Origin: Treponema sp.
Lineage (GTDB): Bacteria > Spirochaetota > Spirochaetia > Treponematales > Treponemataceae
Reading direction: 5' to 3'
Length of the DNA stretch: 34,952 bases
Assembly (NCBI GenBank): GCA_024682655.1
Contig: JAIKYZ010000136.1
Coordinates: forward strand, 1 to 34,952
Position 1 is the first letter of the stretch; each line of letters begins with the position of its first letter. The position numbers were made by a program, and so were the translations under genes. This document shows, piece by piece, positions 22,637 to 31,276 of this stretch. A model generated the notes under the pieces. The model ran no database searches, was not told where the DNA came from, and saw only the letters and a program-made list of their open reading frames with translations.

Positions 22637-24466
22637 ATGAAGAAAAATATTTCAAGAATAATTGTAAAAGGCATTTTACTTCTTTCAATCATAGCTTTAC
22701 TTTCTTGTGCAGATAAAAAATCATCGGCAAAAAGTGATGCAAAAGCTGGTAAAGATGTCGATTTAGCAGTTTATAAAAAATATTCCCGGCCAAATAATGG
22801 AAATCAAAATGAATGGGAATGTTTGAACTGTCATGATCCAAAACTTTTTCAGGATGATGACGGAACTTACTATGTTTATTCAACCGATGCGGCAATTGGA
22901 AATAAAGGGGAAAGGGGACTTCAAATAAGAAAGTCCAAAGATTTAGTCCACTGGGAAAGCCTTTCTAAATCAATGATTCAGGGGAATTGGGATCAGGATT
23001 GGCTGGATTGGTCTTCTTTTAATGAGGTAACTGCCTCTTCCTGGGCTCCAACGGTTATCAAGCAGAAGGGCCTTTATTATTTGTTACATGGTATTTGCGT
23101 TGGGGCCTCGGATGGAAGTCACCATAATGCTTCGATCGCCTTTGCAATTTCAACTTCGCCAGAGGGGCCTTTTTACCCGGCCCAGGATGCCGCCTCTAAA
23201 GATCCCAAAATAGCAAAAATACTTTCTGATTTAGGTGTGGAATATAAACAGTCAGTTTTTGTACGCTATGCCTATGTAGACCGTAGTGAAGATCCTTTTG
23301 AAGAAGAAAGCATTACTAAATATTCAAGTTATAACACCGGTTCTTATGACACAATCAGTCGCCAGGAACTTGATTATCCTTCCTGGTCTGGAGGATTTGG
23401 GGCAATTGATCCTGAATTTGTATTTGATGTGGCCACGGGTTCTTTAATGACCTATAAAATCGGTGGAAATGATTGTTATGCCCTGACTTATGGTTCCTGG
23501 AAGGGTGGAATTGCTCTTGTTTATCTGGATGCACTTTCCCTAAAGCCGGTTGATAAAAAGGGACGGGAATTGGATGTCCCAGCCGATAACTTAGAAGATG
23601 CTTTTGGAATTATAATAGCAGGTGGAAACGGAGCGGCCTATGAAGGTGCCCAGTTGATTTATAATTCCGATACAGATTATTACTATGTTTTTGTTTCAAT
23701 GGGCGATTTACAGTGGGAATATCGTATTGGACTTGGCCGTTCTAAAGAAATCGAAGGCCCTTACTTAGATACAAGTGGTAACCCCATGGTTTTAGAAATG
23801 GGTAAGGCAGAGCAATATCATTCTTACGGTGGAAAAATTCTTCCTGCCGTAGAACTTGAAGGGGAGTATTCATTCCGAAGTCAGGGCGGCCAGAGTATTT
23901 TACGCACTGCAGATGGAAAAATTATGCTTGCCTGTCATTCTAGAACTAATTTTACCCCTGAATATTATTTCTTTTTACAGCTTCATCAAATGTTTTTTAA
24001 TAAAGATGGCTGGCCTATTTTAAATCAAAATGAATATTACAATGATTACGAGGGGCTTGATGAAGGTTTAAGGCCTTTGTCTGTTGAAGAAATTGCCGGT
24101 ACTTATGATGTTATTCTTACCCAGCGTAGCAGCGAAACAAAGCCTGTAAAATTCTTTGGCAACGCTTCTGGTCGTATTGCTCATATTGCCGATGCCCTGC
24201 CTGCGACTTCTCAAGAAATTATACTTAGCGGGGGAAAATCGGGAGGCAGTATAAAAGGTGCTTACAGGGGAAAGTGGACTCTTATGCAAGATGGTTACAC
24301 TATTGAAATGGATATAAAGAATATCGGAATTTTCCGGGGCTATGTATTCCAGGCAGTTGATTGGGCTAAAAAATCTACTTCCGCTTCAAGAAAAACTATC
24401 AGTTTTACCCTTTTAGATTCAGAAAAATCGGGAGAATACTTCTGGGGAAACCGTAAAAATCGATAA
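22637..24466 (+). CDS. GH43 endo-alpha-1,5-arabinanase-like lipoprotein
   Basis: This protein (609 aa) has a lipoprotein signal ending LLSC (Cys 24), a GH43 propeller (about 55-460) and a C-terminal beta-barrel-like domain (about 480-605), as in two-domain arabinanases of the Abn2 type. Catalytic residues fitting GH43 are D67 in CHDPKLF, D258 in AIDPEF and E336 in AYEGAQLIY. It should be anchored outside the inner membrane and cut the arabinan backbone into oligosaccharides for the transporter that follows. The frame opens nine codons earlier (22610), but the ATG at 22637 has CAGGAG placed correctly and begins the signal peptide. The internal region between blades (about 175-250) is longer than in small arabinanases. 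Confidence 0.87.
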   Translation: MKKNISRIIVKGILLLSIIALLSCADKKSSAKSDAKAGKDVDLAVYKKYSRPNNGNQNEWECLNCHDPKLFQDDDGTYYVYSTDAAIGNKGERGLQIRKSKDLVHWESLSKSMIQGNWDQDWLDWSSFNEVTASSWAPTVIKQKGLYYLLHGICVGASDGSHHNASIAFAISTSPEGPFYPAQDAASKDPKIAKILSDLGVEYKQSVFVRYAYVDRSEDPFEEESITKYSSYNTGSYDTISRQELDYPSWSGGFGAIDPEFVFDVATGSLMTYKIGGNDCYALTYGSWKGGIALVYLDALSLKPVDKKGRELDVPADNLEDAFGIIIAGGNGAAYEGAQLIYNSDTDYYYVFVSMGDLQWEYRIGLGRSKEIEGPYLDTSGNPMVLEMGKAEQYHSYGGKILPAVELEGEYSFRSQGGQSILRTADGKIMLACHSRTNFTPEYYFFLQLHQMFFNKDGWPILNQNEYYNDYEGLDEGLRPLSVEEIAGTYDVILTQRSSETKPVKFFGNASGRIAHIADALPATSQEIILSGGKSGGSIKGAYRGKWTLMQDGYTIEMDIKNIGIFRGYVFQAVDWAKKSTSASRKTISFTLLDSEKSGEYFWGNRKNR

Positions 24467-24469
24467 AAA

Positions 24470-24580
24470 TTGATAAAAACGGTTAGAATTGATTTTTTTA
24501 CCCAGAAAAATCGATATATTATCAAAAATTAAGGATATTTATCAAAAAAAATTGACAGATAAAAATTATGACCTTACAAT
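24470..24580 (+). promoter_or_regulatory. Promoter and half-site cluster before the sugar ABC transporter
   Basis: A perfect TTGACA (24552-24557), 17 bases, then TACAAT (24575-24580). Upstream lie TTGAT half-sites at 24470-24474 and 24489-24493 and ATCAA half-sites at 24521-24525 and 24541-24545, like those at the other arabinan promoters. Confidence 0.62.
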
Positions 24581-24620
24581 TAGGTTAAAAAGGTCTGGTA
24601 TTTCAGATTAGGAGGAAGAA

Positions 24621-25955
24621 ATGAAAAAACTAGTTTTATTGGGAGTGGCCGCCGCTGCTCTTATCGCATTTGTTGGTTGTTCCAAATCAGAAACTTCAAA
24701 AGGGGCTAAATCTTCTGGTGGAACAATTTCTTTAATGAATTTTGCACAGCCAGCAGAAAAAGAGATTCTTGATAAAGTAATTAAACGATATGAAGAAACA
24801 CATCCTGGTATGAAGGTTGATGTTATGACAGTTACACAGGATGAATATGGTCCAAAACTTCAGGCTTTATTAGCTGCTAATAAACTTCCAGATGTTTTCT
24901 ACATGGGACCAGAATCAGTACGCCAGTATGTTGATAATAAAAAGGTTCTTCCTCTTGATGACTATGTATATAATGCCACAGGTGCAGATGTAAATGATCT
25001 TTACGAAGCTGCTCTTGATGATTACCGCTACGACGGAAAAGTTTTAGGTAAGGGTAAACTTTATGCTCTCCCAAAAGATTTTGGACCTGCTGCTCTTGCT
25101 TATAACGTAACACTTTTCAAAGAATACGGAATTCCTCTTCCAAGTCCTACTGAACCTTACACCTGGGAAGAATTTATTGATGTATGTAAACAGTGTACAA
25201 AAGATAAAGATGGTAATGGAGAAGCTGATACTTTTGGTACAGGTTTGAATGTAAACTGGGCTCTTCATCAGTTTATCTGGGGTAACGGAGCTGATTATCT
25301 TGATGAAACAGGAACTAAAGTTGCTGTAACAGATCCAAAATTTGTTGAAGCCCTTCAGTTCTTTGCAGATCAGACAAATGTTTATAAAGTAACCCCAAGT
25401 GCAAGCCAGGCTGCTTCTTTGGATACCTATCAGAGATGGCTTAAGGGCGAACTCGGATTCTTCCTTGCTGGTAGCTGGGATATTGCAACTTTCAATACAA
25501 CTCTTCCATTTGAATATGACCTTATTCCATGGCCTGTTCATAACAAGGGTGACAAAACTTATACATACCGCGGTGGTGTAGGCTGGACTGTTGCCGCTAA
25601 CACAAAAAATCCACAGGCTGCTGTTGATCTTGCTCTCTTCCTTTCTGCTGATAAGGAAGCAAACCAGATGTATGTAGATCTTGATCTTCAGCTTCCAAAC
25701 TTAAAATCACTTGCTTCTGCTTATACTTCAAAAGATTCTATGCCTAAGAACCGCCAGGAATTTATTCATATCATTTCTGAATCAGGAAAACCTTGGCCAT
25801 ACAATCAGACTTACAACAGAGTTTGGTACGATGACTTCTTCTTAAGTATTTCAAAAGTGCTTGATGGTTCTATGTCTGCTCAGGAATACTGCGAAAAAGT
25901 TGCTCCAAAAATGCAGAAAGATCTTGATAAGGCTTTAAGTAAAGTAAATAAATAA
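24621..25955 (+). CDS. Sugar ABC transporter substrate-binding lipoprotein
   Basis: This 444-aa protein has a lipoprotein signal ending FVGC (Cys 20) and a family 1 solute-binding fold. ISLMNFAQPAEKEILDKVIK and YEETHPGMKVDVMTV lie near the N-terminus, and LPDVFYMGPESVRQYVD follows. It should bind oligosaccharides in the periplasm and hand them to the two permeases. The GH43 arabinanases on both sides point to arabinooligosaccharides, though this is inferred. The ribosome site AGGAGG is strong and a good promoter precedes it. A hairpin follows the gene, as often seen where the binding protein is made in excess over the permeases. Confidence 0.92.
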   Translation: MKKLVLLGVAAAALIAFVGCSKSETSKGAKSSGGTISLMNFAQPAEKEILDKVIKRYEETHPGMKVDVMTVTQDEYGPKLQALLAANKLPDVFYMGPESVRQYVDNKKVLPLDDYVYNATGADVNDLYEAALDDYRYDGKVLGKGKLYALPKDFGPAALAYNVTLFKEYGIPLPSPTEPYTWEEFIDVCKQCTKDKDGNGEADTFGTGLNVNWALHQFIWGNGADYLDETGTKVAVTDPKFVEALQFFADQTNVYKVTPSASQAASLDTYQRWLKGELGFFLAGSWDIATFNTTLPFEYDLIPWPVHNKGDKTYTYRGGVGWTVAANTKNPQAAVDLALFLSADKEANQMYVDLDLQLPNLKSLASAYTSKDSMPKNRQEFIHIISESGKPWPYNQTYNRVWYDDFFLSISKVLDGSMSAQEYCEKVAPKMQKDLDKALSKVNK

Positions 25956-25984
25956 TTTAATAATAAAAAAACATCGGAAAGGAG

Positions 25985-26036
25985 CTGCACGGTGTTTTCC
26001 TATAACTTAAATGGAAGGCCTGTGCAGTATTTTTTT
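25985..26036 (+). terminator. Partial terminator between binding protein and permease genes
   Basis: The base stem CTGCAC/GTGCAG (25985-25990 with 26022-26027), extended by an imperfect upper stem (TTCC/GGAA), is followed by seven Ts. Sitting inside the transporter operon, it probably reduces rather than stops transcription of the permeases. Confidence 0.65.
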
Positions 26037-26056
26037 GTCTGAAGGAATTTTTTTCT

Positions 26057-26983
26057 ATGGAAAAGACTGTTTTAAAGAAAAAAAAGAAATGGAATGACGA
26101 GGCCAGGGCAGGTCTAATATTTGCTCTGCCTCCTGTAATTGGATTTTTCATGTTTACAGCTATTCCAGTTGTGTTTTCAATTTTTGCAAGTTTTACAGAC
26201 TGGAATTCAATGACAAATCTTACAGATTTTTCGACCTTAGATTTTATTGGAATTGAAAATTATAAAGAACTTTTTTCAGATAACCAGTTTTGGCGTGCAC
26301 TCTGGAATACATTCTTTTATATGATAGGAATTCCTCTTGGAATTTTCTGGGCCCTTGGACTTGCTCTTTCTTTTAATAAGGAATTACCAGGAATAAGAGC
26401 CTTTCGTGTTATCTACTATATTCCGGTAGTATCTTCAATTGTTGCTGTTTCTCTTTTATGGAGATGGCTTTATAACGGAGATTATGGTTTATTAAATCAG
26501 TTTTTAAAATGGGCCTTTAATATTCAGGGACCTAACTGGCTGGAAAAGGAACATACAGTAAAACCTGCAATTATTATGATGTGTGTATGGCGTGGTGTTG
26601 GTAATACAGCCCTTCTTTATCTGGGTGGTTTACAGAATGTACCAAAATCTTACTACGAAGCGGCTTACCTTGATGGGGCTGGTCGCTGGACAGTTTTTAG
26701 AAGTATTACCTGGCCTTTAATGAAGCCAATCACTTTCTTTATCGTAATTACAGGAATTATTGGCGGTTCTCAGATGATTGTAGAACCTCAGATTATGGCT
26801 CCTTTGGGTGGCGAAAATTACAGTGCCGCAACAATCGTATTCTACATCTGGCAAAAGGCCTTTGGTACTGCCGATGCAAAGGGATACGCTTGTGCCGCAG
26901 CCTGGGTTCTTGCTTTAATAATCTTTATTGCTACTGCTATTCAGTTCAAGTTTGGACCTGAAAGCGATAATTATCTGGAATAG
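26057..26983 (+). CDS. Sugar ABC transporter permease, MalF/UgpA type
   Basis: This 308-aa inner-membrane protein has about six hydrophobic segments. The first starts near residue 21 (LIFALPPVIGFFMFTAIPVV). The permease EAA loop is EAAYLDGAGRWTVFRSITWP (about 202-221), the contact site for the ATPase. It lacks the long MalF periplasmic loop, as usual in the UgpA/LacF group. AAGGA precedes the start. The second permease begins ten bases after its TAG stop codon. Confidence 0.93.
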   Translation: MEKTVLKKKKKWNDEARAGLIFALPPVIGFFMFTAIPVVFSIFASFTDWNSMTNLTDFSTLDFIGIENYKELFSDNQFWRALWNTFFYMIGIPLGIFWALGLALSFNKELPGIRAFRVIYYIPVVSSIVAVSLLWRWLYNGDYGLLNQFLKWAFNIQGPNWLEKEHTVKPAIIMMCVWRGVGNTALLYLGGLQNVPKSYYEAAYLDGAGRWTVFRSITWPLMKPITFFIVITGIIGGSQMIVEPQIMAPLGGENYSAATIVFYIWQKAFGTADAKGYACAAAWVLALIIFIATAIQFKFGPESDNYLE

Positions 26984-26993
26984 GGGGAAATCT

Positions 26994-27884
26994 ATGAAAA
27001 TGCAAAAAATTGTTCTTCCTTCTAAAGAAAGACTTGGTTCAAAGAAAAAAAATGCCCTTGTGGGTTCAATAGGAATCTATTTATTCCTTATTCTTGGTGC
27101 AGTAATTATGATTCTTCCTCTGGTTTGGATGCTGGAATCTTCTTTAAAAACAAAGGAAGGCTTCCTTACAACTCAACTTTCTTTGGCCTTTCCAAAAAAT
27201 CCACAGTGGGAAAATTATCTTAAGAGAATCTGGCAGATGGAACCAAGCCTTCAGCGGGGTATTCTTAATTCTATAATTATTTCTTTTTCTACTATTATAG
27301 TAGGTACTTTTGTTTCTTCCCTGGCCGCTTTTGCTTATTCAAAACTTCACTTTCCGGGAAAAAATAAACTCTTCCTTGCCGAACTTGGAACAATGATGAT
27401 TCCTTTTTCAATCATTATGATTCCTCAGTTTGTTATCTATGCAAAAATCGGCTGGCTGGATACCTGGGCTCCTCTTATTATTCCTGGAATGTTGGGAAAT
27501 GTTTCTATGATATTTTTCCTTCGCCAGTATATGAACGGAATCCCAACTTCTATGATTGAATCAGCCAGAATTGATGGCGCCGGATTTTTTAGAATTTATC
27601 TTCAAATTATGATGCCAAATGCAAAGCCTGCTGTTGCTGCACAGGCTATACTCTGGTTTATGGGATCGTGGAATGATTATTTTGCTCCTAGTATTTACCT
27701 TAACGATCCAGATAAACTTACTGTTCAGGTTGTAATCAGTCAACTTAATGCAATGTATGCAATTCAGACAGACTATCCACTTTTGTTAGCTGCCTCTGTT
27801 GTTGCTTTGCTTCCTTGTCTGATTATCTTTATGATTTTCCAGAAACAAATTATTGCTTCTGTTGCTATGACTGGGCTTAAATAG
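26994..27884 (+). CDS. Sugar ABC transporter permease, MalG/UgpE type
   Basis: This 296-aa protein is the partner permease, with about six membrane segments (the first about 24-45) and the EAA loop ESARIDGAGFFRIYLQIMMP. A frame opening at 26928 overlaps the first permease, but the ATG at 26994 has AGGGGG six bases before it and gives a normal MalG-type N-terminus. No ATP-binding subunit is encoded in the cluster, so the transporter probably uses a shared MsmK/UgpC-like ATPase from elsewhere. The gene stops with TAG and is followed by a terminator. Confidence 0.93.
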   Translation: MKMQKIVLPSKERLGSKKKNALVGSIGIYLFLILGAVIMILPLVWMLESSLKTKEGFLTTQLSLAFPKNPQWENYLKRIWQMEPSLQRGILNSIIISFSTIIVGTFVSSLAAFAYSKLHFPGKNKLFLAELGTMMIPFSIIMIPQFVIYAKIGWLDTWAPLIIPGMLGNVSMIFFLRQYMNGIPTSMIESARIDGAGFFRIYLQIMMPNAKPAVAAQAILWFMGSWNDYFAPSIYLNDPDKLTVQVVISQLNAMYAIQTDYPLLLAASVVALLPCLIIFMIFQKQIIASVAMTGLK

Positions 27885-27908
27885 TCAAACAATTTCTCCT
27901 AAATTTTT

Positions 27909-27940
27909 GCTGTCTGTTTTATAGCAGGCAGCTTTTTTTT
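27909..27940 (+). terminator. Rho-independent terminator after the permeases
   Basis: The stem GCTGTCTG/CAGGCAGC (27909-27916 with 27925-27932, one mismatch) is followed by eight Ts. It ends 20 bases before the next GH43 gene. Confidence 0.78.
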
Positions 27941-27959
27941 AGGTTTTAAGGAATTATTT

Positions 27960-28925
27960 ATGTCTTTACTTAATCTTACAGGTTTTACCTATACTCATGA
28001 TCCAACAATTGTTAAGGAAAATGGAATATATTACAGGTTTCAAACTGGTCCGGGCCTACCAATCTTAACTTCCAAAGATTTAATTCACTGGGATTTAGCA
28101 GGCCGCATATTCAATAAAAATCCTGACTGGACTTCAAAAAAAATACCGGGCAGTAAGGATTTCTGGGCTCCGGAAGTTGTTTATAGAAAGGGCCAGTGGA
28201 GAGTTTACTATTCAGTTTCAACTTTTGGTAAAAATATTTCTTCGATTGGTCTTGTTACCTGCGATTCTATTACCAGGGCAATAAATGAAGATCCAGGTGG
28301 GACAGAAATTGTCTGGCAGGATAGGGGGCCGGTTATCTTTTCAAAAGAAGAAGATGATTATAATGCTATAGATCCGGCGGTTTTTACAGATTTTGATAAT
28401 AAAGACTGGCTGCTTTTTGGTTCTTTCTGGTCTGGACTTCTTATGCTGGAGTTGAATGAAGAAGGTTTTATTATAGAAGGAAGTAAGCCTAAAAATATTG
28501 CTTCAAGAATTCCTTATTCTTCTGCTAAGGGAAAAAAGAATTTTGGAAATCCCTCTATTCAGCCTAATCCAATTGAAGGTGGTTTTATTTTTCCCTATCA
28601 GGGTTATTATTACCTCTTTGCTTCTCATGATTTTTGTTGCAGGGGTAGTGCAAGTTCTTATCATATTGTTTGCGGAAGATCCAAAAATCCACAGGGTAAA
28701 TATCTGGATTTTGACGGAATAGATATGCTGCAAGGCGGGGGAAGTCTTTTAAGAGATGGATTTTCTTTTGAATCCTGGGCAGGACCCGGGCATAACAGCA
28801 TTTTCACAGATGATGATGGTAAAACTTATCTTGTTTATCATGCTTATGACCGTCTGGATAATGGAAAAGCTAAATTAATGATTGAAGAAATCTTATGGAA
28901 AGATGGCTGGCCATATCTGGAATAA
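27960..28925 (+). CDS. GH43 arabinanase-type enzyme, cytosolic
   Basis: This 321-aa protein is a single GH43 domain of the arabinanase group (like GH43_4/5). Catalytic residues are D14 in YTHDPTIV, D138 in NAIDPAVF and E206 in NPIEGGFI. FWAPEVVY (about 69-76) and the HDFCCRGS segment (about 223-230) are typical of alpha-1,5-arabinanases. It has no signal peptide, so it probably trims imported arabinooligosaccharides and works with the cytosolic GH51. AAGGA precedes the ATG. It follows the permease genes across a terminator, so it is probably expressed at a lower level. Confidence 0.88.
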   Translation: MSLLNLTGFTYTHDPTIVKENGIYYRFQTGPGLPILTSKDLIHWDLAGRIFNKNPDWTSKKIPGSKDFWAPEVVYRKGQWRVYYSVSTFGKNISSIGLVTCDSITRAINEDPGGTEIVWQDRGPVIFSKEEDDYNAIDPAVFTDFDNKDWLLFGSFWSGLLMLELNEEGFIIEGSKPKNIASRIPYSSAKGKKNFGNPSIQPNPIEGGFIFPYQGYYYLFASHDFCCRGSASSYHIVCGRSKNPQGKYLDFDGIDMLQGGGSLLRDGFSFESWAGPGHNSIFTDDDGKTYLVYHAYDRLDNGKAKLMIEEILWKDGWPYLE

Positions 28926-28932
28926 TTATTTT

Positions 28933-28961
28933 TTGACGGACTTAATACTTCTTTCTATAAT
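28933..28961 (+). promoter_or_regulatory. Promoter of the M28 peptidase gene
   Basis: TTGACG (28933-28938), 17 bases, then a perfect TATAAT (28956-28961). The A of the ATG is seven bases after the -10 box, where transcription would start. Confidence 0.68.
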
Positions 28962-28967
28962 AAAAAC

Positions 28968-29768
28968 ATGTATCAGATTCCTTTAGTGTTTAAAGATTAT
29001 ATTGCCCCTGACTGTAATAGACTTGCTTTTATTCAAAATTATCTGAATAAAGCCGGAATAGATACAGCTGTTTTGCCAATGGACGGAAAAAATCATATTT
29101 ATGTAAAATTCCCCCAGTCTCAATATAATCCCGCTTTTAGAATTAAAACTGTTATTGCCCATTATGACCGGGTCCCAAATTCTCCGGGGGCAAATGATAA
29201 TTCCGCTGCTGATTTTTTAATGATGGAATGGGCCTGCAGACTTATAAAAATGCCTGTTTTTCATAATATCCGCTTGATTTTTACAGATGGAGAGGAGTTG
29301 GGTTCTGATGGAATTAAATCCCAGGGAGCTTTTCCACTTGCCAGTCTTTTTAGAAAACTTGGAATTAAAAATGATGATATTTATGTTTTTGATTGCATGG
29401 GTCGGGGGGATGTTCCAATTTTAACTCAAAGCAATTTACCCAAAGGCCTTTCAAGAGAATTTGTAAATAATTTTAATAAACTGGAAATGAGGGCGCAAAA
29501 GTTAATTCAAACTGCAAGCGGGGGAAAGTGGTTTTGCCTTCCCTGCAATTATTCAGATAACGCCAGTTTTATTGCAAATGGAATTCCAGCGGTGGCAATT
29601 ACAATTCTTCCTTCCGAAGATGTAAGTCTTGCCTTGCGGGGACAGATACCAGAAACCTGGAAAAAATTTCATACCCAAAATGATAATTTTGAAAGTCTTA
29701 CCCCCTGCGCTTTTGAGCTGACGGCAAAGATTTTAAATCAACTGGCCCTTCAAAAAACTCTGGTCTAA
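28968..29768 (+). CDS. M28-family zinc peptidase-like protein
   Basis: This 266-aa protein has the metal-binding pattern of M28 aminopeptidases: H65 in IAHYDRVP, bridging D77 in PGANDNSAA, the catalytic Glu pair in TDGEELGSDG (about 109-110), D142 in FDCMGRGD and H235 in FHTQNDNFESL. All five ligand positions are filled, so a two-metal peptidase or amidohydrolase is likely; the substrate is unknown. It has no signal peptide and should be cytosolic. No ribosome site precedes the ATG, and the perfect -10 box predicts transcription starting at the ATG itself, so translation is probably leaderless. It has its own promoter and may be unrelated to the arabinan genes. Confidence 0.85.
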   Translation: MYQIPLVFKDYIAPDCNRLAFIQNYLNKAGIDTAVLPMDGKNHIYVKFPQSQYNPAFRIKTVIAHYDRVPNSPGANDNSAADFLMMEWACRLIKMPVFHNIRLIFTDGEELGSDGIKSQGAFPLASLFRKLGIKNDDIYVFDCMGRGDVPILTQSNLPKGLSREFVNNFNKLEMRAQKLIQTASGGKWFCLPCNYSDNASFIANGIPAVAITILPSEDVSLALRGQIPETWKKFHTQNDNFESLTPCAFELTAKILNQLALQKTLV

Positions 29769-29810
29769 AGCTGTAAATGTATGTATTTAATAGAATAAAA
29801 AAATCAATAC

Positions 29811-29839
29811 TTGACTTTAGTCTATTCACATTATAGAAT
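29811..29839 (+). promoter_or_regulatory. Promoter of the GGDEF-parE operon
   Basis: TTGACT (29811-29816), 17 bases, then TAGAAT (29834-29839), about 30 bases before the GGDEF start codon. Confidence 0.6.
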
Positions 29840-29867
29840 TTTAATAATCTTTTTGGGTGGGGAATTT

Positions 29868-31250
29868 ATGCCAAAAAAATTAAGGGACCGTACCGTAAAT
29901 GGAATCAAGGTTCATACTCTGTGTGGAATCCTTGTTACCATTATGTGTGTTTTATGTGTTTTTCTGTTAGTTTTACTTTTTCTTATCAGAAATAATTATC
30001 GAAGTGAAGTTAATACTGTAAATGACTATATTGAATGTGACCGTGCTCTTACAGATTTTGTTAAGGCTTCTAATTATCTTACAAATCAATCAAGACTCTT
30101 TGTTGTAAATCACGATATAATTTATCTTAAGAATTATTTTGATGAAATCAAGGAAAAGAAAAGACGTAGAAATACGGTAGAAATTGTTGAATTATCGCAT
30201 CAAAATGACAGTGTTGATAAAAAAATCTTACTGGCTCTTAATGCTTCAGATGAACTTAGTAAAACTGAATTATATGCCATGCGTTTAATTTGCGAATGTT
30301 ATGAAATTGATTTTATGGCTAATGAAGAATTAAGAAAAATAATTTTAACTAAAGAGGATCTTTCTCTTCCAAGATCTGGTAAAATCAGAAAGGCAAATGA
30401 TCTTCTCTTTAACAAAGAATATATTATTGCAAAAAATAAAATAGATAATTACATAAATGATACTCTTGTAGAGTTGATTAATATGGTAATTGCCGAAAAG
30501 AATATTGCTACAAAAAAAATTATGGGCCTTTCTATAGTTTATGTAATTATTCTTTCCTCTCTTTTTATTTTCTCTTTTGTAATTTATTTTGTTTTGAGTA
30601 ATCTTCTTTTAAAACCTCTTAATCAGTTTGTAAACAATATTGAAAAAGGTTCTAAAATTAAGACTCAGGGAAATAAATATGCTTACGAAGTTAATTTTAT
30701 TGCCAAGGCTTATAATGCCCTTTGCGATAAAAATGTACTGAATTCTTCTATTTTAAAGCATAAGGCAGAACATGATCCTTTGACTGGATTAATCAACCGC
30801 GAAGCCTTTTCTCAAATTAAGGATTTATTAAAAGATATTGATGAACCAATTGCTTATTTGATTATAGATATTGATTTCTTTAAATCTATAAACGATAAAT
30901 ATGGCCATACTGCCGGTGATGATGTTCTTAGAAAAATTGCAGATTTACTTATGGTACAATTCCGCTCAACTGATTATGTAGCAAGAATTGGTGGTGACGA
31001 ATTTGCAGTTATTATGACAAAGGTTGGACTTTCACCAGCCGAAGTTATTCAAAGTAAAATCTCAAGTATGAATAACATTCTCCAGCATGTTGCTGACGGA
31101 ATTCCAGGAGTTTCTTTAAGTGTAGGTGTAGCACTTTCAGAAAAAGGATATAATGATGACCTTGTAGAACAGGCAGATAAGGCCCTTTACACTGTAAAAC
31201 GTGGTGGCCGTTGTAATTGTTCTTTTTATAATATAGTTGAAGAAAAATAA
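29868..31250 (+). CDS. Membrane-bound GGDEF diguanylate cyclase
   Basis: This 460-aa protein has a transmembrane helix at about 17-40, an extracytoplasmic sensor of about 175 mostly helical residues, a second helix at about 220-245, a short HAMP-like linker and a GGDEF domain (about 300-458). The catalytic motif is intact (RIGGDEFAVI), and an RSTD inhibitory I-site lies exactly five residues before it. It should make cyclic-di-GMP and be inhibited by its product. The input signal is unknown. A frame open to 29811 starts inside the promoter, whereas the ATG at 29868 has GGTGGGG in front. parE begins 26 bases after its stop codon, so the two are probably co-transcribed. Confidence 0.92.
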   Translation: MPKKLRDRTVNGIKVHTLCGILVTIMCVLCVFLLVLLFLIRNNYRSEVNTVNDYIECDRALTDFVKASNYLTNQSRLFVVNHDIIYLKNYFDEIKEKKRRRNTVEIVELSHQNDSVDKKILLALNASDELSKTELYAMRLICECYEIDFMANEELRKIILTKEDLSLPRSGKIRKANDLLFNKEYIIAKNKIDNYINDTLVELINMVIAEKNIATKKIMGLSIVYVIILSSLFIFSFVIYFVLSNLLLKPLNQFVNNIEKGSKIKTQGNKYAYEVNFIAKAYNALCDKNVLNSSILKHKAEHDPLTGLINREAFSQIKDLLKDIDEPIAYLIIDIDFFKSINDKYGHTAGDDVLRKIADLLMVQFRSTDYVARIGGDEFAVIMTKVGLSPAEVIQSKISSMNNILQHVADGIPGVSLSVGVALSEKGYNDDLVEQADKALYTVKRGGRCNCSFYNIVEEK

Positions 31251-31276
31251 TAAAGTTTTGGGTGAGGTAAAAATAG

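Noticed and set aside
25044..25541. A 165-codon open frame opposite the binding-protein gene
   Set aside because: It is a shadow of a well-supported gene and shows no family motif or ribosome site.
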